From: Streptomyces sp. NBC_01451
GTDB taxonomy: Bacteria; Actinomycetota; Actinomycetes; Streptomycetales; Streptomycetaceae
Assembly (NCBI RefSeq): GCF_036227485.1
Contig: NZ_CP109479.1
Coordinates: forward strand, 3,472,001-3,536,000
Direction of reading: 5' to 3'
Length of the DNA stretch: 64,000 bases
A program made the position numbers and the translations under genes. The stretch's first letter is position 1, and every line of letters begins with the position of its first letter. The notes below the pieces were generated by a model that had not been told where the DNA came from, did no database searches, and saw only the letters and a program-made list of their open reading frames with translations. Shown in pieces: positions 9,944 to 18,234 of this stretch.

Positions 9944-10882
9944 GTGCTCTTTGGAATGGTGTGCGCGCTCGGCGCGGCGGTCTGCTTCGGTACGGCGACG
10001 GTGTTGCAGGCGATGGCCGCACGGGCGGCGGCCGGTGTCGCCGGTCCGGGTGGCGGTCCCGGCAGGGGTTCCGGTGGGGTTCCGGGCAGCGGTCCCGGTG
10101 GGGGGCCGGGCGGCGCAGCGGCGCTGCTGTTGCGGGCGTTGCGGCAGTGGCGGTACCTCGCCGGGCTGGCCCTGGACGGGCTCGGGTTCGTCTTCCAGAT
10201 CGCCGCGCTGCGGTCCCTTCCGATCTACGCCGTCGGCGCCGCGTTGGCCGCGAGTCTCGCCGTCACCGCGGTGGTCGCCGCCCGGCTGCTGCGGGTGCGT
10301 CTGAGCGGCGTGGAGTGGGCAGCGGTGGCGGTGGTGTGTGCCGGGCTGGGGATGCTGGGGCTGGCGTCCGGGACGGAGGGCGAGCGGACCGGGTCGGACG
10401 CGCTGCGGTACGCGATGCTCGCGACCGCCGTGGGTGTGCTGGTGCTGGGGTTGCTGGGCGGGCGGTTGCCGGAGCGGGCGCGGGGGCTGGTGCTCGGGCT
10501 GGGGGCGGGGTTCGGGTTCGGGGTGGTCGAGGTGTCGGTGCGGCTCGTCGACGAGGTGTCGGTGGGGGCGCTGGTGACGAACGCGGCGGTGTACGCGCTG
10601 GTGCTGGGGGGCGGTGCGGCGTTCATCGCGCTGACGTCGGCGTTGCAGCGGGGGGCGGTGACCGTGCCGACGGCGGGGATGGTGATCGGGGAGACGATCG
10701 GGCCGGCGCTGATCGGGGTGGTGTGGCTGGGGGACCGAACCCGGGACGGGCTGGAGTGGCTGGCGGTCGCGGGGTTCGGGGTCGCCGTGGTGGGCGCGCT
10801 GGCACTGGCCCGGTTCGGCGAGGCCCCGGAACAGATCCTGGAACAGACCCGGGAACTGGCCCCGGATCAGGTCCCGGAATAG
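9944..10882 (+). CDS. DMT-superfamily integral membrane transporter-like protein
   Basis: 312 aa from GTG 9944 (VLFGMVCALGAAVCFGTATVLQ). It has about nine to ten transmembrane segments in the EamA-like two-bundle pattern, with a Gly-rich loop near residues 28-60. The C-terminal cytoplasmic tail is acidic. It resembles small-molecule exporters, but the substrate is unknown. It is the last core-like gene before the biosynthetic block, and an export role for that block's product is possible but unproven. Confidence 0.75.
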   Translation: MLFGMVCALGAAVCFGTATVLQAMAARAAAGVAGPGGGPGRGSGGVPGSGPGGGPGGAAALLLRALRQWRYLAGLALDGLGFVFQIAALRSLPIYAVGAALAASLAVTAVVAARLLRVRLSGVEWAAVAVVCAGLGMLGLASGTEGERTGSDALRYAMLATAVGVLVLGLLGGRLPERARGLVLGLGAGFGFGVVEVSVRLVDEVSVGALVTNAAVYALVLGGGAAFIALTSALQRGAVTVPTAGMVIGETIGPALIGVVWLGDRTRDGLEWLAVAGFGVAVVGALALARFGEAPEQILEQTRELAPDQVPE

Positions 10883-11012
10883 GTCTCGTCCCCGCCGCCC
10901 CCACCCGTCCCGTCCTGTTCCTGGGGGCCGCGCCTCCGCCCCCCTACGGTCCTGAACGGGCCTCGCGTCCTCAAGCTCACCCAGAGGGGACCCCCAGACG
11001 GGCTGGAGGCGG
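10883..11012. other. Convergent intergenic region with Streptomyces repeat-like sequence
   Basis: The segment CCGCCGCCCCCACCCGTCCC (10898 on) resembles the left arm of the inverted repeat at 3487-3631. Further G-rich and C-rich runs follow around 10920-10990 that can pair weakly (CTGGGGG with CCCCCAG). It probably serves as terminator for the transporter gene and for the DUF3050 gene arriving from the other side. Confidence 0.4.
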
Positions 11013-11792
11013 TCAGCCCATCCCCTCCACCACCCCGTCCCACAGCCGCACCCGCGCCTCCAGCGCGTCGGTCGCGGTCTCCGCCGCCTCCGCCCATCGC
11101 ATGTCGTCCGCCCCGCACAGGTCGGCGACCATCTGCATCGCCATGGGCGTGTGCTCCTCGCCGTCGACCTCGATGTGGCGGGACAGGTAGTCGCGGAACA
11201 GGGGGAAGCGGTCGGTGCCCTCTTCGCTGATGACCTGGTCGAACATGTCCGGGATGAGGTCCTCGCGGGAGAAGGCGAAGGCCGCGGCCCGGCAGTGCAG
11301 CGGCCGGTCGTTGATGATCTCGAACGTGGTGCGGACGAACTCGGCGGCGGGACCGGGTACTTGGGCGACCCGCAGCGCCGAGCCCACGTCGTGCCCCTCT
11401 CCCACCAGAGCGACGAACGTGTCGATACGTGACGTGTTCGCCTCCGCCTCGCCCATGCCGGCCCGGTACAGCTCGAAGTGGCTGGTGAAGCCCCCGTTCA
11501 GCTCGTCGCTCTCCTCCACGAGCACGATGTCGTTGATGAGGCGCCGGCTCACCTCCGGCCCGCGCGGCACCCAGGGGACGTCGACACAGGTCAGCTCCCG
11601 TTGCAGCGACTTGAGCAGGGACATGAAATCCCATACCGCGAAAACATGGTGTTCCATGAACGTCGCCATGCGTTCCCTGGTGTTTATCCGCTGGTAAATC
11701 GGGTGGGCGGTCACTTCTTTTCGCACGGGTTCGATCACGGACCGGGCCCGCTCGATCCCTTCGTGGGTCATATCCCAGTCGTACCTGGACAT
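11013..11792 (-). CDS. DUF3050 haem-oxygenase-like protein (putative diiron oxygenase)
   Basis: 259 aa from ATG 11792, with AGGGAG 6 nt upstream. The whole length fits the DUF3050 family ([20 protein letters not shown] at about 45-64; [18 protein letters not shown] at about 202-219). Candidate metal ligands are E47/H48/H49, E93/E94, H105 and the H206-x3-D210-x3-H214 series. This last series is like the third-helix ligand set of haem-oxygenase-like diiron enzymes, some of which oxygenate amines; Chlamydia CADD, in the same fold, makes p-aminobenzoate. Divergent from a p-aminobenzoate operon, it could N-oxygenate or otherwise oxidise the aromatic amine. That is inference. Confidence 0.8.
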   Translation of the reverse strand: MSRYDWDMTHEGIERARSVIEPVRKEVTAHPIYQRINTRERMATFMEHHVFAVWDFMSLLKSLQRELTCVDVPWVPRGPEVSRRLINDIVLVEESDELNGGFTSHFELYRAGMGEAEANTSRIDTFVALVGEGHDVGSALRVAQVPGPAAEFVRTTFEIINDRPLHCRAAAFAFSREDLIPDMFDQVISEEGTDRFPLFRDYLSRHIEVDGEEHTPMAMQMVADLCGADDMRWAEAAETATDALEARVRLWDGVVEGMG

Positions 11793-11866
11793 GAAATCTC
11801 CCTCGCGTCGGTCGAATGGCGATCGTGCAGCTTTCCCACTCCCCCGGGCAAGCCCTTTCCTGAATT

Positions 11867-11943
11867 CCGGAAAAGTTACCGCGAGTATCACTGGAAAGAA
11901 CCGTCAAATCGGCCCTAAAAGCCGATAAAAAGTAACCTTCCGG
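11867..11943. promoter_or_regulatory. Nested inverted repeats in the divergent DUF3050/ABM promoter region
   Basis: Outer arms CCGGAAAAGTTAC (11867-11879) and GTAACCTTCCGG (11932-11943) are near-perfect inverted copies about 52 nt apart. Inside them ATCGGC (11908-11913) pairs with GCCGAT (11921-11926). The stretch is distinctly A+T-rich compared with the flanking genes. This layout suits a regulator binding both sides of a divergent promoter, possibly the BTAD protein encoded 9 kb downstream, but no match to a known SARP heptamer repeat is claimed. Confidence 0.5.
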
Positions 11944-11960
11944 ACATCCCGGAGGAGGTT

Positions 11961-12617
11961 TTGAAAATCTTCATTGAAGATTTGAGCGTGACCGCTTCCT
12001 GCTGCGTATACGACGGGGTGACCAGGAATCCCGTCACCATCACGGTGGCGTATCAAGTGATCCCGGGCCGCGAGACCGAGTTCCACTCCTGGGGGTGGGC
12101 CGTGCTGCGTGCGAGGGCGCGCGAGCCGGGTTTCCTGGGGGGTGGCGTGCTTGTCGACGGAGAGGCGGAGTGGCATGTGGTCTACCGCTTCGACAGCGAG
12201 GATACGGCCCTGGCCTGGGAGAACTCTGCCAGCTGGGCACAGTGGGCGGCCAGGGCCCAGGGGCTCGCCCAGGAGACCGGCCGCCGGACCGTCCAGGGCT
12301 CCAAGGTGTGGTTCGACGCCCAGAAGGACTCACCGGCCGGCGCCCCGGCACCGGCCGCTCCGCCGCGCCCGCCGGACAAATGGAAGCTGTGGTTCGTGAA
12401 TATGAGCGCGGTTTTTCCGCCTGTGCTCATATTCAATCTGACCGTTCTCCCGTTCCTCGGCGGGGTAAACGCGCTCATTCGCACTCTACTGCTGTGTCTG
12501 GCCGTGACGGCGCTCGTCACCTGGATTCTCATGCCGCGCCTCCAGCGCTTCTTCAAGAAATGGCTCTACCCGCCGCTCCAGGCACTTCGTGGACGGCACA
12601 AAAGGCGAACCGCATGA
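11961..12617 (+). CDS. Antibiotic biosynthesis monooxygenase (ABM) domain protein with C-terminal membrane anchor
   Basis: Up to 218 aa. Residues about 25-110 show the ABM ferredoxin-like fold pattern (VTITVAYQVIPGRETEF ... WHVVYRFDSEDTALAWENS). Residues about 150-195 hold two transmembrane segments, and the tail is basic. ABM-fold enzymes are cofactor-less oxygenases acting on polyphenols or quinols. The start is uncertain: GGAGGAGG (11951-11958) is only 2 nt from TTG 11961, and GTG 11988 or 12018 would give shorter forms that keep the domain. First gene of the operon, 33 nt before pabAB. Confidence 0.75.
   Translation: MKIFIEDLSVTASCCVYDGVTRNPVTITVAYQVIPGRETEFHSWGWAVLRARAREPGFLGGGVLVDGEAEWHVVYRFDSEDTALAWENSASWAQWAARAQGLAQETGRRTVQGSKVWFDAQKDSPAGAPAPAAPPRPPDKWKLWFVNMSAVFPPVLIFNLTVLPFLGGVNALIRTLLLCLAVTALVTWILMPRLQRFFKKWLYPPLQALRGRHKRRTA
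11965..11983 (+). promoter_or_regulatory. Perfect hairpin at the translation start of the ABM gene
   Basis: AAATCTTC (11965-11972), a 3-nt loop, then GAAGATTT (11976-11983). It begins 6 nt after the strong Shine-Dalgarno GGAGGAGG. It overlaps the apparent start codon region, so it could be an operator in DNA or a translation-controlling RNA hairpin for the whole operon. Confidence 0.5.
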
Positions 12618-12650
12618 CGGCGGCATGAACGATGCAAGGGAGGTGGGCGG

Positions 12651-14933
12651 GTGAAGACCCTGCTCATCGACAATTATGACTCGTACACGTACAACCTGTT
12701 CCAGCTGATCGCGGAGGTCAACGGCGAAGAGCCGACGGTGATCCGCAACGACACGCTGACCAGCAGAGTCGACAGTCTGCTGGAATTCGACAAGTTCGAG
12801 AACGTGGTCGTCTCCCCCGGGCCCGGGCACCCCGCCGCCGCCCGCGACTTCGGGATCAGCGCACGTGTACTCGCCGAGTCCCGGATACCCGTACTCGGCG
12901 TCTGCCTCGGCCACCAGGGCATCGCGCTCGGCGAGAGCGGCCGGATCGCGCCCGCCCCCGAGCCCCGTCACGGGCACCTCTCCACGATCCGGCACGACGA
13001 GCGGGACCTCTTCAAGGGACTCCCGCAGAACTTCACCGCCGTGCGCTACCACTCCCTCTCCGTGCGCGAGCCGCTGCCCGACACCCTTGAGGCCACCGCC
13101 TGGGCCGAGGACGGCGTCCTGATGGGGCTGCGGCACCGCACGCGCCCCCTGTGGGGAGTGCAGTTCCACCCGGAGTCGGTCCTCACCGAGTACGGGCGCC
13201 GCATGCTCATGAACTTCCGCAACCTCACGGCGGAACGCGCCCGCAAGCTCCGTACGAAGAACACCGCCGTCACCTGCACCGCCGCGGCGATGCCCGAACC
13301 CCCCACCCCGACGCTCGTCCCCCGCACCGCCCGCATCCCCGCGCAGCGCCGCTCGCCGCAGCATCAGCGCCACACCCACCGCCTCCACACCCGGCGGATC
13401 GCCACCGCCGTGGACACGGAGGCCGCCTTCGGCCGGATGTACGCGGGCTCGCCGCGCGCGTTCTGGCTGGACAGTTCGCAGGTAGAGAAGGGGCGATCGC
13501 GGTTCTCGTTCTTCGGGGACGGGTCCGGTCCGCTCGCCGAGTTCGTGCGGTACGACGTCACGAGCGGTGTCTGTGAGATCGAGCGGGCCGGGCGGCCTAC
13601 GCGCAAGGTGAGGGCGAGCGTCTTCGACTACCTGAAAAGGCAGTTGACGAACCGTCATGTCGACGCCACCGGGCTGCCCTTCGACTTCACCGGCGGATAC
13701 GTCGGCTACTTCGGGTACGAGACGAAGGCCGACTGCGGAGCCTCGCCCAACGTCCACCGGGCCCAGACCCCGGACGCCTGCTGGCTGTTCGCCGACCGGC
13801 TGATCGCGGTGGACCACCAGGAGGGCTACACGTACGCCGTCTGTGTCGCCGAGGACAGTCCGCAGGCCACGCTGGAGGCCGCCGACTGGCTCGACAGCGC
13901 GCTGGCCCAGCTCTCCTTCGTGTCCGGTCAGCAGCCGCCGCCTCCCGTACCGGCCGCCGAGCCGGACCCCGGCTCGGCGGAACCCTGGCTGGTGCGCGAC
14001 CGGGCCACCTATCTCGCCGACATCGCGGCCTGCCGACGGGAGCTGGCGGCCGGCACGAGCTACGAGGTCTGTCTGACCAACGCGGCCCGGCTGCCCGCCC
14101 CGACCGACGCGTACGACTACTACCGGGTCCTGCGCCGCGTCAACCCGGCGCCGTACGCGGCCTTCCTGCGGTTCGGGGACCTGGAGGTGGCCGGCTCCTC
14201 CCCCGAGCGGTTCCTGCGGATCACCCGGGACGGCATGGCCGAGGCCAGGCCCATCAAGGGCACCGCCCCGCGCGCCGACGACCCGGCGGAGGACGACCGG
14301 CTCCGCGACTCGCTCGCCGCGGACGACAAGACACGCGCCGAGAACCTGATGATCGTCGACCTGCTCCGCAACGACCTGGGCCAGGTCTGCCGCACCGGCA
14401 CGGTACGCGTCTCCCGGCTCATGGTCGCCGAGACGTACGCGACCGTGCACCAGCTCGTCTCCTACGTCGAGGGGCGGCTGCGCGAGGGCACCGACTCGGT
14501 GGACGCGGTCCGCGCCTGCTTCCCCGGCGGTTCCATGACCGGCGCGCCCAAGCTCCGCACGATGGAGATCATCGACTCGCTGGAGACCGAGGCCCGGGGC
14601 GTGTACTCCGGGGCCCTCGGCTACCTCGGGTGCAGCGGCGGCGCGGATCTCAGCATCGTCATCCGGACCGCCGTGATCGCCGACGGCGAGATGCAGCTGG
14701 GCGCGGGCGGCGCGATCGTCCTCGCCTCGGACCCGGTCGCGGAGTACGACGAGATGCTGCTGAAGACAGCCGCGCAGATGCGGGCCCACCAGCAGTACGA
14801 GAAGCAGTACCGGGACCATTACCAGGAGCAGTACCGGCGCGACCGGGAGTACGGCGGCCGGGCGCGCCCGGAGTACCCCGAGTACCCGCGGTCCTCCTCC
14901 CTGTCGGCCGCCGCCGAGGAGGTCGCGCGATGA
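12651..14933 (+). CDS. pabAB: Aminodeoxychorismate synthase, fused PabA-PabB
   Basis: 760 aa from GTG 12651 with GGGAGG upstream. Residues 1-195 are a class I glutamine amidotransferase with nucleophile Cys85 (VLGVCLGHQG) and His173/Glu175 (FHPES). A basic Thr/Pro/His-rich linker (about 195-250) joins it to the chorismate-binding domain (about 255-720). The motif PIKGT with Lys536 is the PabB form; anthranilate synthases have PIAGT. It should make 4-amino-4-deoxychorismate from chorismate and glutamine. A Tyr/Arg/Gln-rich tail of about 45 residues is unusual. Its stop overlaps the next start (ATGA). Fused PabAB enzymes are typical of secondary-metabolite clusters needing extra PABA. Confidence 0.92.
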   Translation: MKTLLIDNYDSYTYNLFQLIAEVNGEEPTVIRNDTLTSRVDSLLEFDKFENVVVSPGPGHPAAARDFGISARVLAESRIPVLGVCLGHQGIALGESGRIAPAPEPRHGHLSTIRHDERDLFKGLPQNFTAVRYHSLSVREPLPDTLEATAWAEDGVLMGLRHRTRPLWGVQFHPESVLTEYGRRMLMNFRNLTAERARKLRTKNTAVTCTAAAMPEPPTPTLVPRTARIPAQRRSPQHQRHTHRLHTRRIATAVDTEAAFGRMYAGSPRAFWLDSSQVEKGRSRFSFFGDGSGPLAEFVRYDVTSGVCEIERAGRPTRKVRASVFDYLKRQLTNRHVDATGLPFDFTGGYVGYFGYETKADCGASPNVHRAQTPDACWLFADRLIAVDHQEGYTYAVCVAEDSPQATLEAADWLDSALAQLSFVSGQQPPPPVPAAEPDPGSAEPWLVRDRATYLADIAACRRELAAGTSYEVCLTNAARLPAPTDAYDYYRVLRRVNPAPYAAFLRFGDLEVAGSSPERFLRITRDGMAEARPIKGTAPRADDPAEDDRLRDSLAADDKTRAENLMIVDLLRNDLGQVCRTGTVRVSRLMVAETYATVHQLVSYVEGRLREGTDSVDAVRACFPGGSMTGAPKLRTMEIIDSLETEARGVYSGALGYLGCSGGADLSIVIRTAVIADGEMQLGAGGAIVLASDPVAEYDEMLLKTAAQMRAHQQYEKQYRDHYQEQYRRDREYGGRARPEYPEYPRSSSLSAAAEEVAR

Positions 14934-16594
14934 CGGCCCACCCGTCCGCCACCGCTCCCCCGGTTCCTGCCCCGGCTCCAGCTGCCGCTCGTGTTCCCGC
15001 CGCCTCCGCCGCCGATGCCGACGCACCGGGCAACCTCGCCGCCCATCTCGCCGCGCTCGCCGAGCGGCGCGGCTGGAGCGACCGGGCCGCCTTCCACCAG
15101 AGCCATCAGGGGCACCGTTCCTGGACCCACGGCGAGGTGCACGAGCTGGCCGCCCGTACGGCGACGGTGCTCGCCCGGCACGGCGTGGGACCCGGCGACC
15201 GGGTGATCCTCGCGCTGCCCGACGGGATCACCTGGGTGACCGTCTTCCTGGCCACCGCCCGCCTCGGTGCCGTGGCCGTCCTGGTCAACCCCGAACTCCC
15301 GCCCGCCGACCACGCGTTCATGACCGAGGACGCCGAGGCCGTGCTGTGCGTGACCGGCCCGGGCCTGGAGGAGGGCGAGCGGGAGACAGGGGTACGAGAG
15401 GGAGGGGCGGGAGGATTACGAGGGGAAGCGGTACGAGGCGGTCGTTTCGCGGGGCGGCCCCTCCTCGGCGCCGACCAGCTCGCCGCCCTCGCCCCCACCG
15501 CCGAACCGGCCACCACCGCCCACCCGGTGGACGCGCACACGCCTCTGTACGTGCAGTACACCTCCGGAACCACCGGGCGCCCCAAGGGAGTTGTGCACTG
15601 CCACGGCGACCCGAAGACCTATCACGACCTCATCGGGCGCCGCCTGCTGCGGATCACCCAGGACGACGTCACGCTCTCCGTCTCGAAGCTGTACTTCGCC
15701 TACGGGTTCGGCAACGCCTTCGTCTTCCCGCTCTTCTCCGGCTCGTCGGCCGTCCTGGTCGACCGGCGTCCGGCCCCGGCCGCCGTCGACGAACTCGTCG
15801 CCCGGCACCGGGTGACGCTCCTCTACTCCGTGCCGTCCGCGTACGCCGCCCTGGTCGCCGACCGCGGCACCGGTCACCAGGCCTGCTTCGCCTCCGTACG
15901 GGCCGCCGTGTCGGCCGGCGAGGGGCTGCCGGACGGGCTCGGGCAGCAGGTCGGCGAGCTGCTCGGCGCGCCGGTGCTGGAGCAGATCGGCTCGACGGAG
16001 GCCGGGCACGCCTTCTGCGCCAACAGCCTCGACCACAACCACCCCGGTACGGTCGGCCGCCCCGTCCCCGGTTTCGAGGTCGAACTGCGCGACCGCGCCG
16101 GGCTTCCGTTGTCCGGTGCCGACGAAGGTGCCGAGGGCGAACTCTGGGTGCGGGGGCCCACGGTGACGAGCGGCTACCTCAACCGGCCCGAGGAGACCGC
16201 CCGTTCACTGGTCGGCGGGTGGCTGGCCACCCGGGACCGGGCGGTGCGTGAACCGGACGGCACCTACCGGCATCTGGGCCGTGCCGACGACATGGAGATG
16301 GTCGGCGGCATCACGGTCTCGCCGCTGGAGGTGGAGGCCGTACTGCGTACCCACCCGGCGGTGAAGGAGGTCGCCGTGGCCGCTCTCACCGACGAGCGGG
16401 GCTTCAGCAGGCTGCGCGCCTTCGTCGTCCCCGCCGGTCCGCCCCGGACGGGCCTGGAGACCGAACTCATCGAGCTGGCCCAGGCCCGGCTCGCCGCCTT
16501 CAAGGTTCCCCGGAGTGTCAGCTTCGTCCCGACGCTGCCCCGCACCTCGACCGGGAAACTCCGCCGCCATCTGGTCCGCCAGGGCGCCTGGTGA
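14930..16594 (+). CDS. Benzoate-CoA ligase-family acyl-adenylating enzyme
   Basis: 554 aa; ATG overlaps the pabAB stop. ANL superfamily: P-loop YTSGTTGRPKG, the benzoate-CoA-ligase-like stretch SKLYFAYGFGNA, A5 region GSTEAGH, hinge GRADDMEMVGG and catalytic Lys about 543 (TSTGK). The aromatic-ligase resemblance together with PABA synthase suggests it activates p-aminobenzoate or a hydroxylated derivative as adenylate and CoA thioester. It has an Ala/Pro-rich N-terminal extension of about 30 residues and a low-complexity insert near 145-170. Its stop overlaps a GTG. Confidence 0.85.
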   Translation: MTAHPSATAPPVPAPAPAAARVPAASAADADAPGNLAAHLAALAERRGWSDRAAFHQSHQGHRSWTHGEVHELAARTATVLARHGVGPGDRVILALPDGITWVTVFLATARLGAVAVLVNPELPPADHAFMTEDAEAVLCVTGPGLEEGERETGVREGGAGGLRGEAVRGGRFAGRPLLGADQLAALAPTAEPATTAHPVDAHTPLYVQYTSGTTGRPKGVVHCHGDPKTYHDLIGRRLLRITQDDVTLSVSKLYFAYGFGNAFVFPLFSGSSAVLVDRRPAPAAVDELVARHRVTLLYSVPSAYAALVADRGTGHQACFASVRAAVSAGEGLPDGLGQQVGELLGAPVLEQIGSTEAGHAFCANSLDHNHPGTVGRPVPGFEVELRDRAGLPLSGADEGAEGELWVRGPTVTSGYLNRPEETARSLVGGWLATRDRAVREPDGTYRHLGRADDMEMVGGITVSPLEVEAVLRTHPAVKEVAVAALTDERGFSRLRAFVVPAGPPRTGLETELIELAQARLAAFKVPRSVSFVPTLPRTSTGKLRRHLVRQGAW

Positions 16595-16647
16595 CCCCCG
16601 CAGCCACTGCGACCCCTCGCAGCAGTACTTCAGAAGGGAACGGGCGC

Positions 16648-18234
16648 ATGCCACAGCCGCAGCCCCTGCTCACCGACCGCGGTTTCTATCTGGGCCCGGT
16701 CTTCCGGCGGGCCGCCGACCGCCACGGAGCCGTCTTCGTCACCCTGGACCGGCCGCTGGACGTCGCTCCCGGCCTCGGGGTCGACCTCAGCTACTCCCGA
16801 CTGGCCGATCTGGTCGAGGAGTTGTCGGCCCGGCTGTGGGCGGCCGGGGTGCGGCCGTCCGAGCAGGTGGTCGTCCACAAGACGGACAACGTCGACATCG
16901 TCCTGCTGACCTGTGCCGTCTCCCGTATCGGCGCGGTCCCCGTGCTGCTGTCCCCCGGCCTCGCCGGACCGGTCGTCGGCCGGCTGCTGGCCCGGCTGCA
17001 ACGCCCCTGGCTGCTCACCGACAGCGCCAAACTCACCGGCCCGCTGACGGAGTTGGACCTCTCGCCGCTGGTCCGCCGAACCCTCTGCGTGAATGCCGAC
17101 GCCGACACCGACGCGCCCGGCGCCGAACCGCTGGCGATGTACGCGGGTGCCGAGCCCGTCGCCGCCGTCCGTCTCCACCCCCGCGAGCCCGCCCTGATCA
17201 CCCACAGTTCGGGCACCACCGGCGTCCCCAAGCTCGCCGTGCACTGCGCGAACACCATGTGGAACCGGCTCGTACCGCAGCAGGCGATGGGCTGGCCCAC
17301 ACGCGGTGAGACGGCCGCGCTGCACATGTCGTTCGTGCACTCGCGCTTCTACCATCTCCTCGGTGTTCTCCTGCACTTCGGCAGCCCGCTGCTCCTGATC
17401 ACCGACCCGGCCCCGGCCGCGGTGGGCCCGCTGCTCGCCCGCCATCGCCCGGGCATCGTTGAGACCCACCCCAACACCTTCGTCCTGTGGGAGGAGTTGG
17501 CGGACGCGCCGGGTCAGCCCCTGTCGCGCGTACGGTCGTACGGGTCGACGTTCGACGCGATCCACCCGCGTACCGTACGGCGGCTGCTGGGCGCCTCGAA
17601 GCGCCGTAGCGCCTGGCTGATCCAGCTGTACGGGCAGAGCGAGACCGGTCCCGTCGCCTTCCAGTGGTTCACCCGGCGCAGCGTCGCGAAGGCGGACGGC
17701 CGCCGGGTCGGGATCGGGATACCCGGCTTCACCCGGGTCCGGGTCACGGACGACGACGGCCGGCCCGCGGCCCCCGGCAAGCCGGGCCGCATCGAGGCCC
17801 GTACGCGCGGGCGCATCCTCACCTACCTCGGCGCGCGCGAGCAGTACGACCGCCAGCTCGACGGCGGCGGATGGTGGCAGATGGGCGACATGGGGTACCG
17901 GAGCAGGCTCGGCGCGCTGTACCTCATCGACCGCGAGATCGACCGGATCGACTCCGTGCACAGCAACCTGGAGGTCGAGGACACGCTGATGGACCGGCTG
18001 GAGGAACTGCGCGAGGTCGTCATCGTGCCGGGCGCCGACCGTGAACCGGTGCCGGTGGTCTGCGTACGGGACGAGATGCCGCTGGACCCGGACCGCTGGC
18101 GTCGGGCGACCGCCGATCTGCCGACGATGGCCGAGCCCAGGCAGTGGCGGTTCGAGGAGCTGCCGATGACGGCGACATGGAAGGTGAAACGGGTCGAGAT
18201 CACCCGCATGCTCGCCGAGGGCGCACGCACGTGA
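16648..18234 (+). CDS. Second ANL-superfamily adenylate-forming enzyme
   Basis: 528 aa from ATG 16648, preceded by AGAAGGGA. A GTG at 16591 overlapping the previous stop would add 19 residues. Motifs: THSSGTTGVPK (P-loop), LYGQSETGP (A5), GDMGY (A7), DREIDRIDS (hinge) and TWKVKR with the probable A10 lysine. It is only distantly like the preceding ligase and could activate a second acid or catalyse amide or ester bond formation. No carrier-protein domain or gene is seen nearby, so a free acyl-adenylate or CoA route is likelier than an NRPS one. Its stop overlaps the next GTG. Confidence 0.82.
   Translation: MPQPQPLLTDRGFYLGPVFRRAADRHGAVFVTLDRPLDVAPGLGVDLSYSRLADLVEELSARLWAAGVRPSEQVVVHKTDNVDIVLLTCAVSRIGAVPVLLSPGLAGPVVGRLLARLQRPWLLTDSAKLTGPLTELDLSPLVRRTLCVNADADTDAPGAEPLAMYAGAEPVAAVRLHPREPALITHSSGTTGVPKLAVHCANTMWNRLVPQQAMGWPTRGETAALHMSFVHSRFYHLLGVLLHFGSPLLLITDPAPAAVGPLLARHRPGIVETHPNTFVLWEELADAPGQPLSRVRSYGSTFDAIHPRTVRRLLGASKRRSAWLIQLYGQSETGPVAFQWFTRRSVAKADGRRVGIGIPGFTRVRVTDDDGRPAAPGKPGRIEARTRGRILTYLGAREQYDRQLDGGGWWQMGDMGYRSRLGALYLIDREIDRIDSVHSNLEVEDTLMDRLEELREVVIVPGADREPVPVVCVRDEMPLDPDRWRRATADLPTMAEPRQWRFEELPMTATWKVKRVEITRMLAEGART

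Noticed and set aside
12486..15026. 846-aa minus-strand open frame opposite pabAB
   Set aside because: Shadow of pabAB; composition is typical of the complementary frame and no domain is seen.
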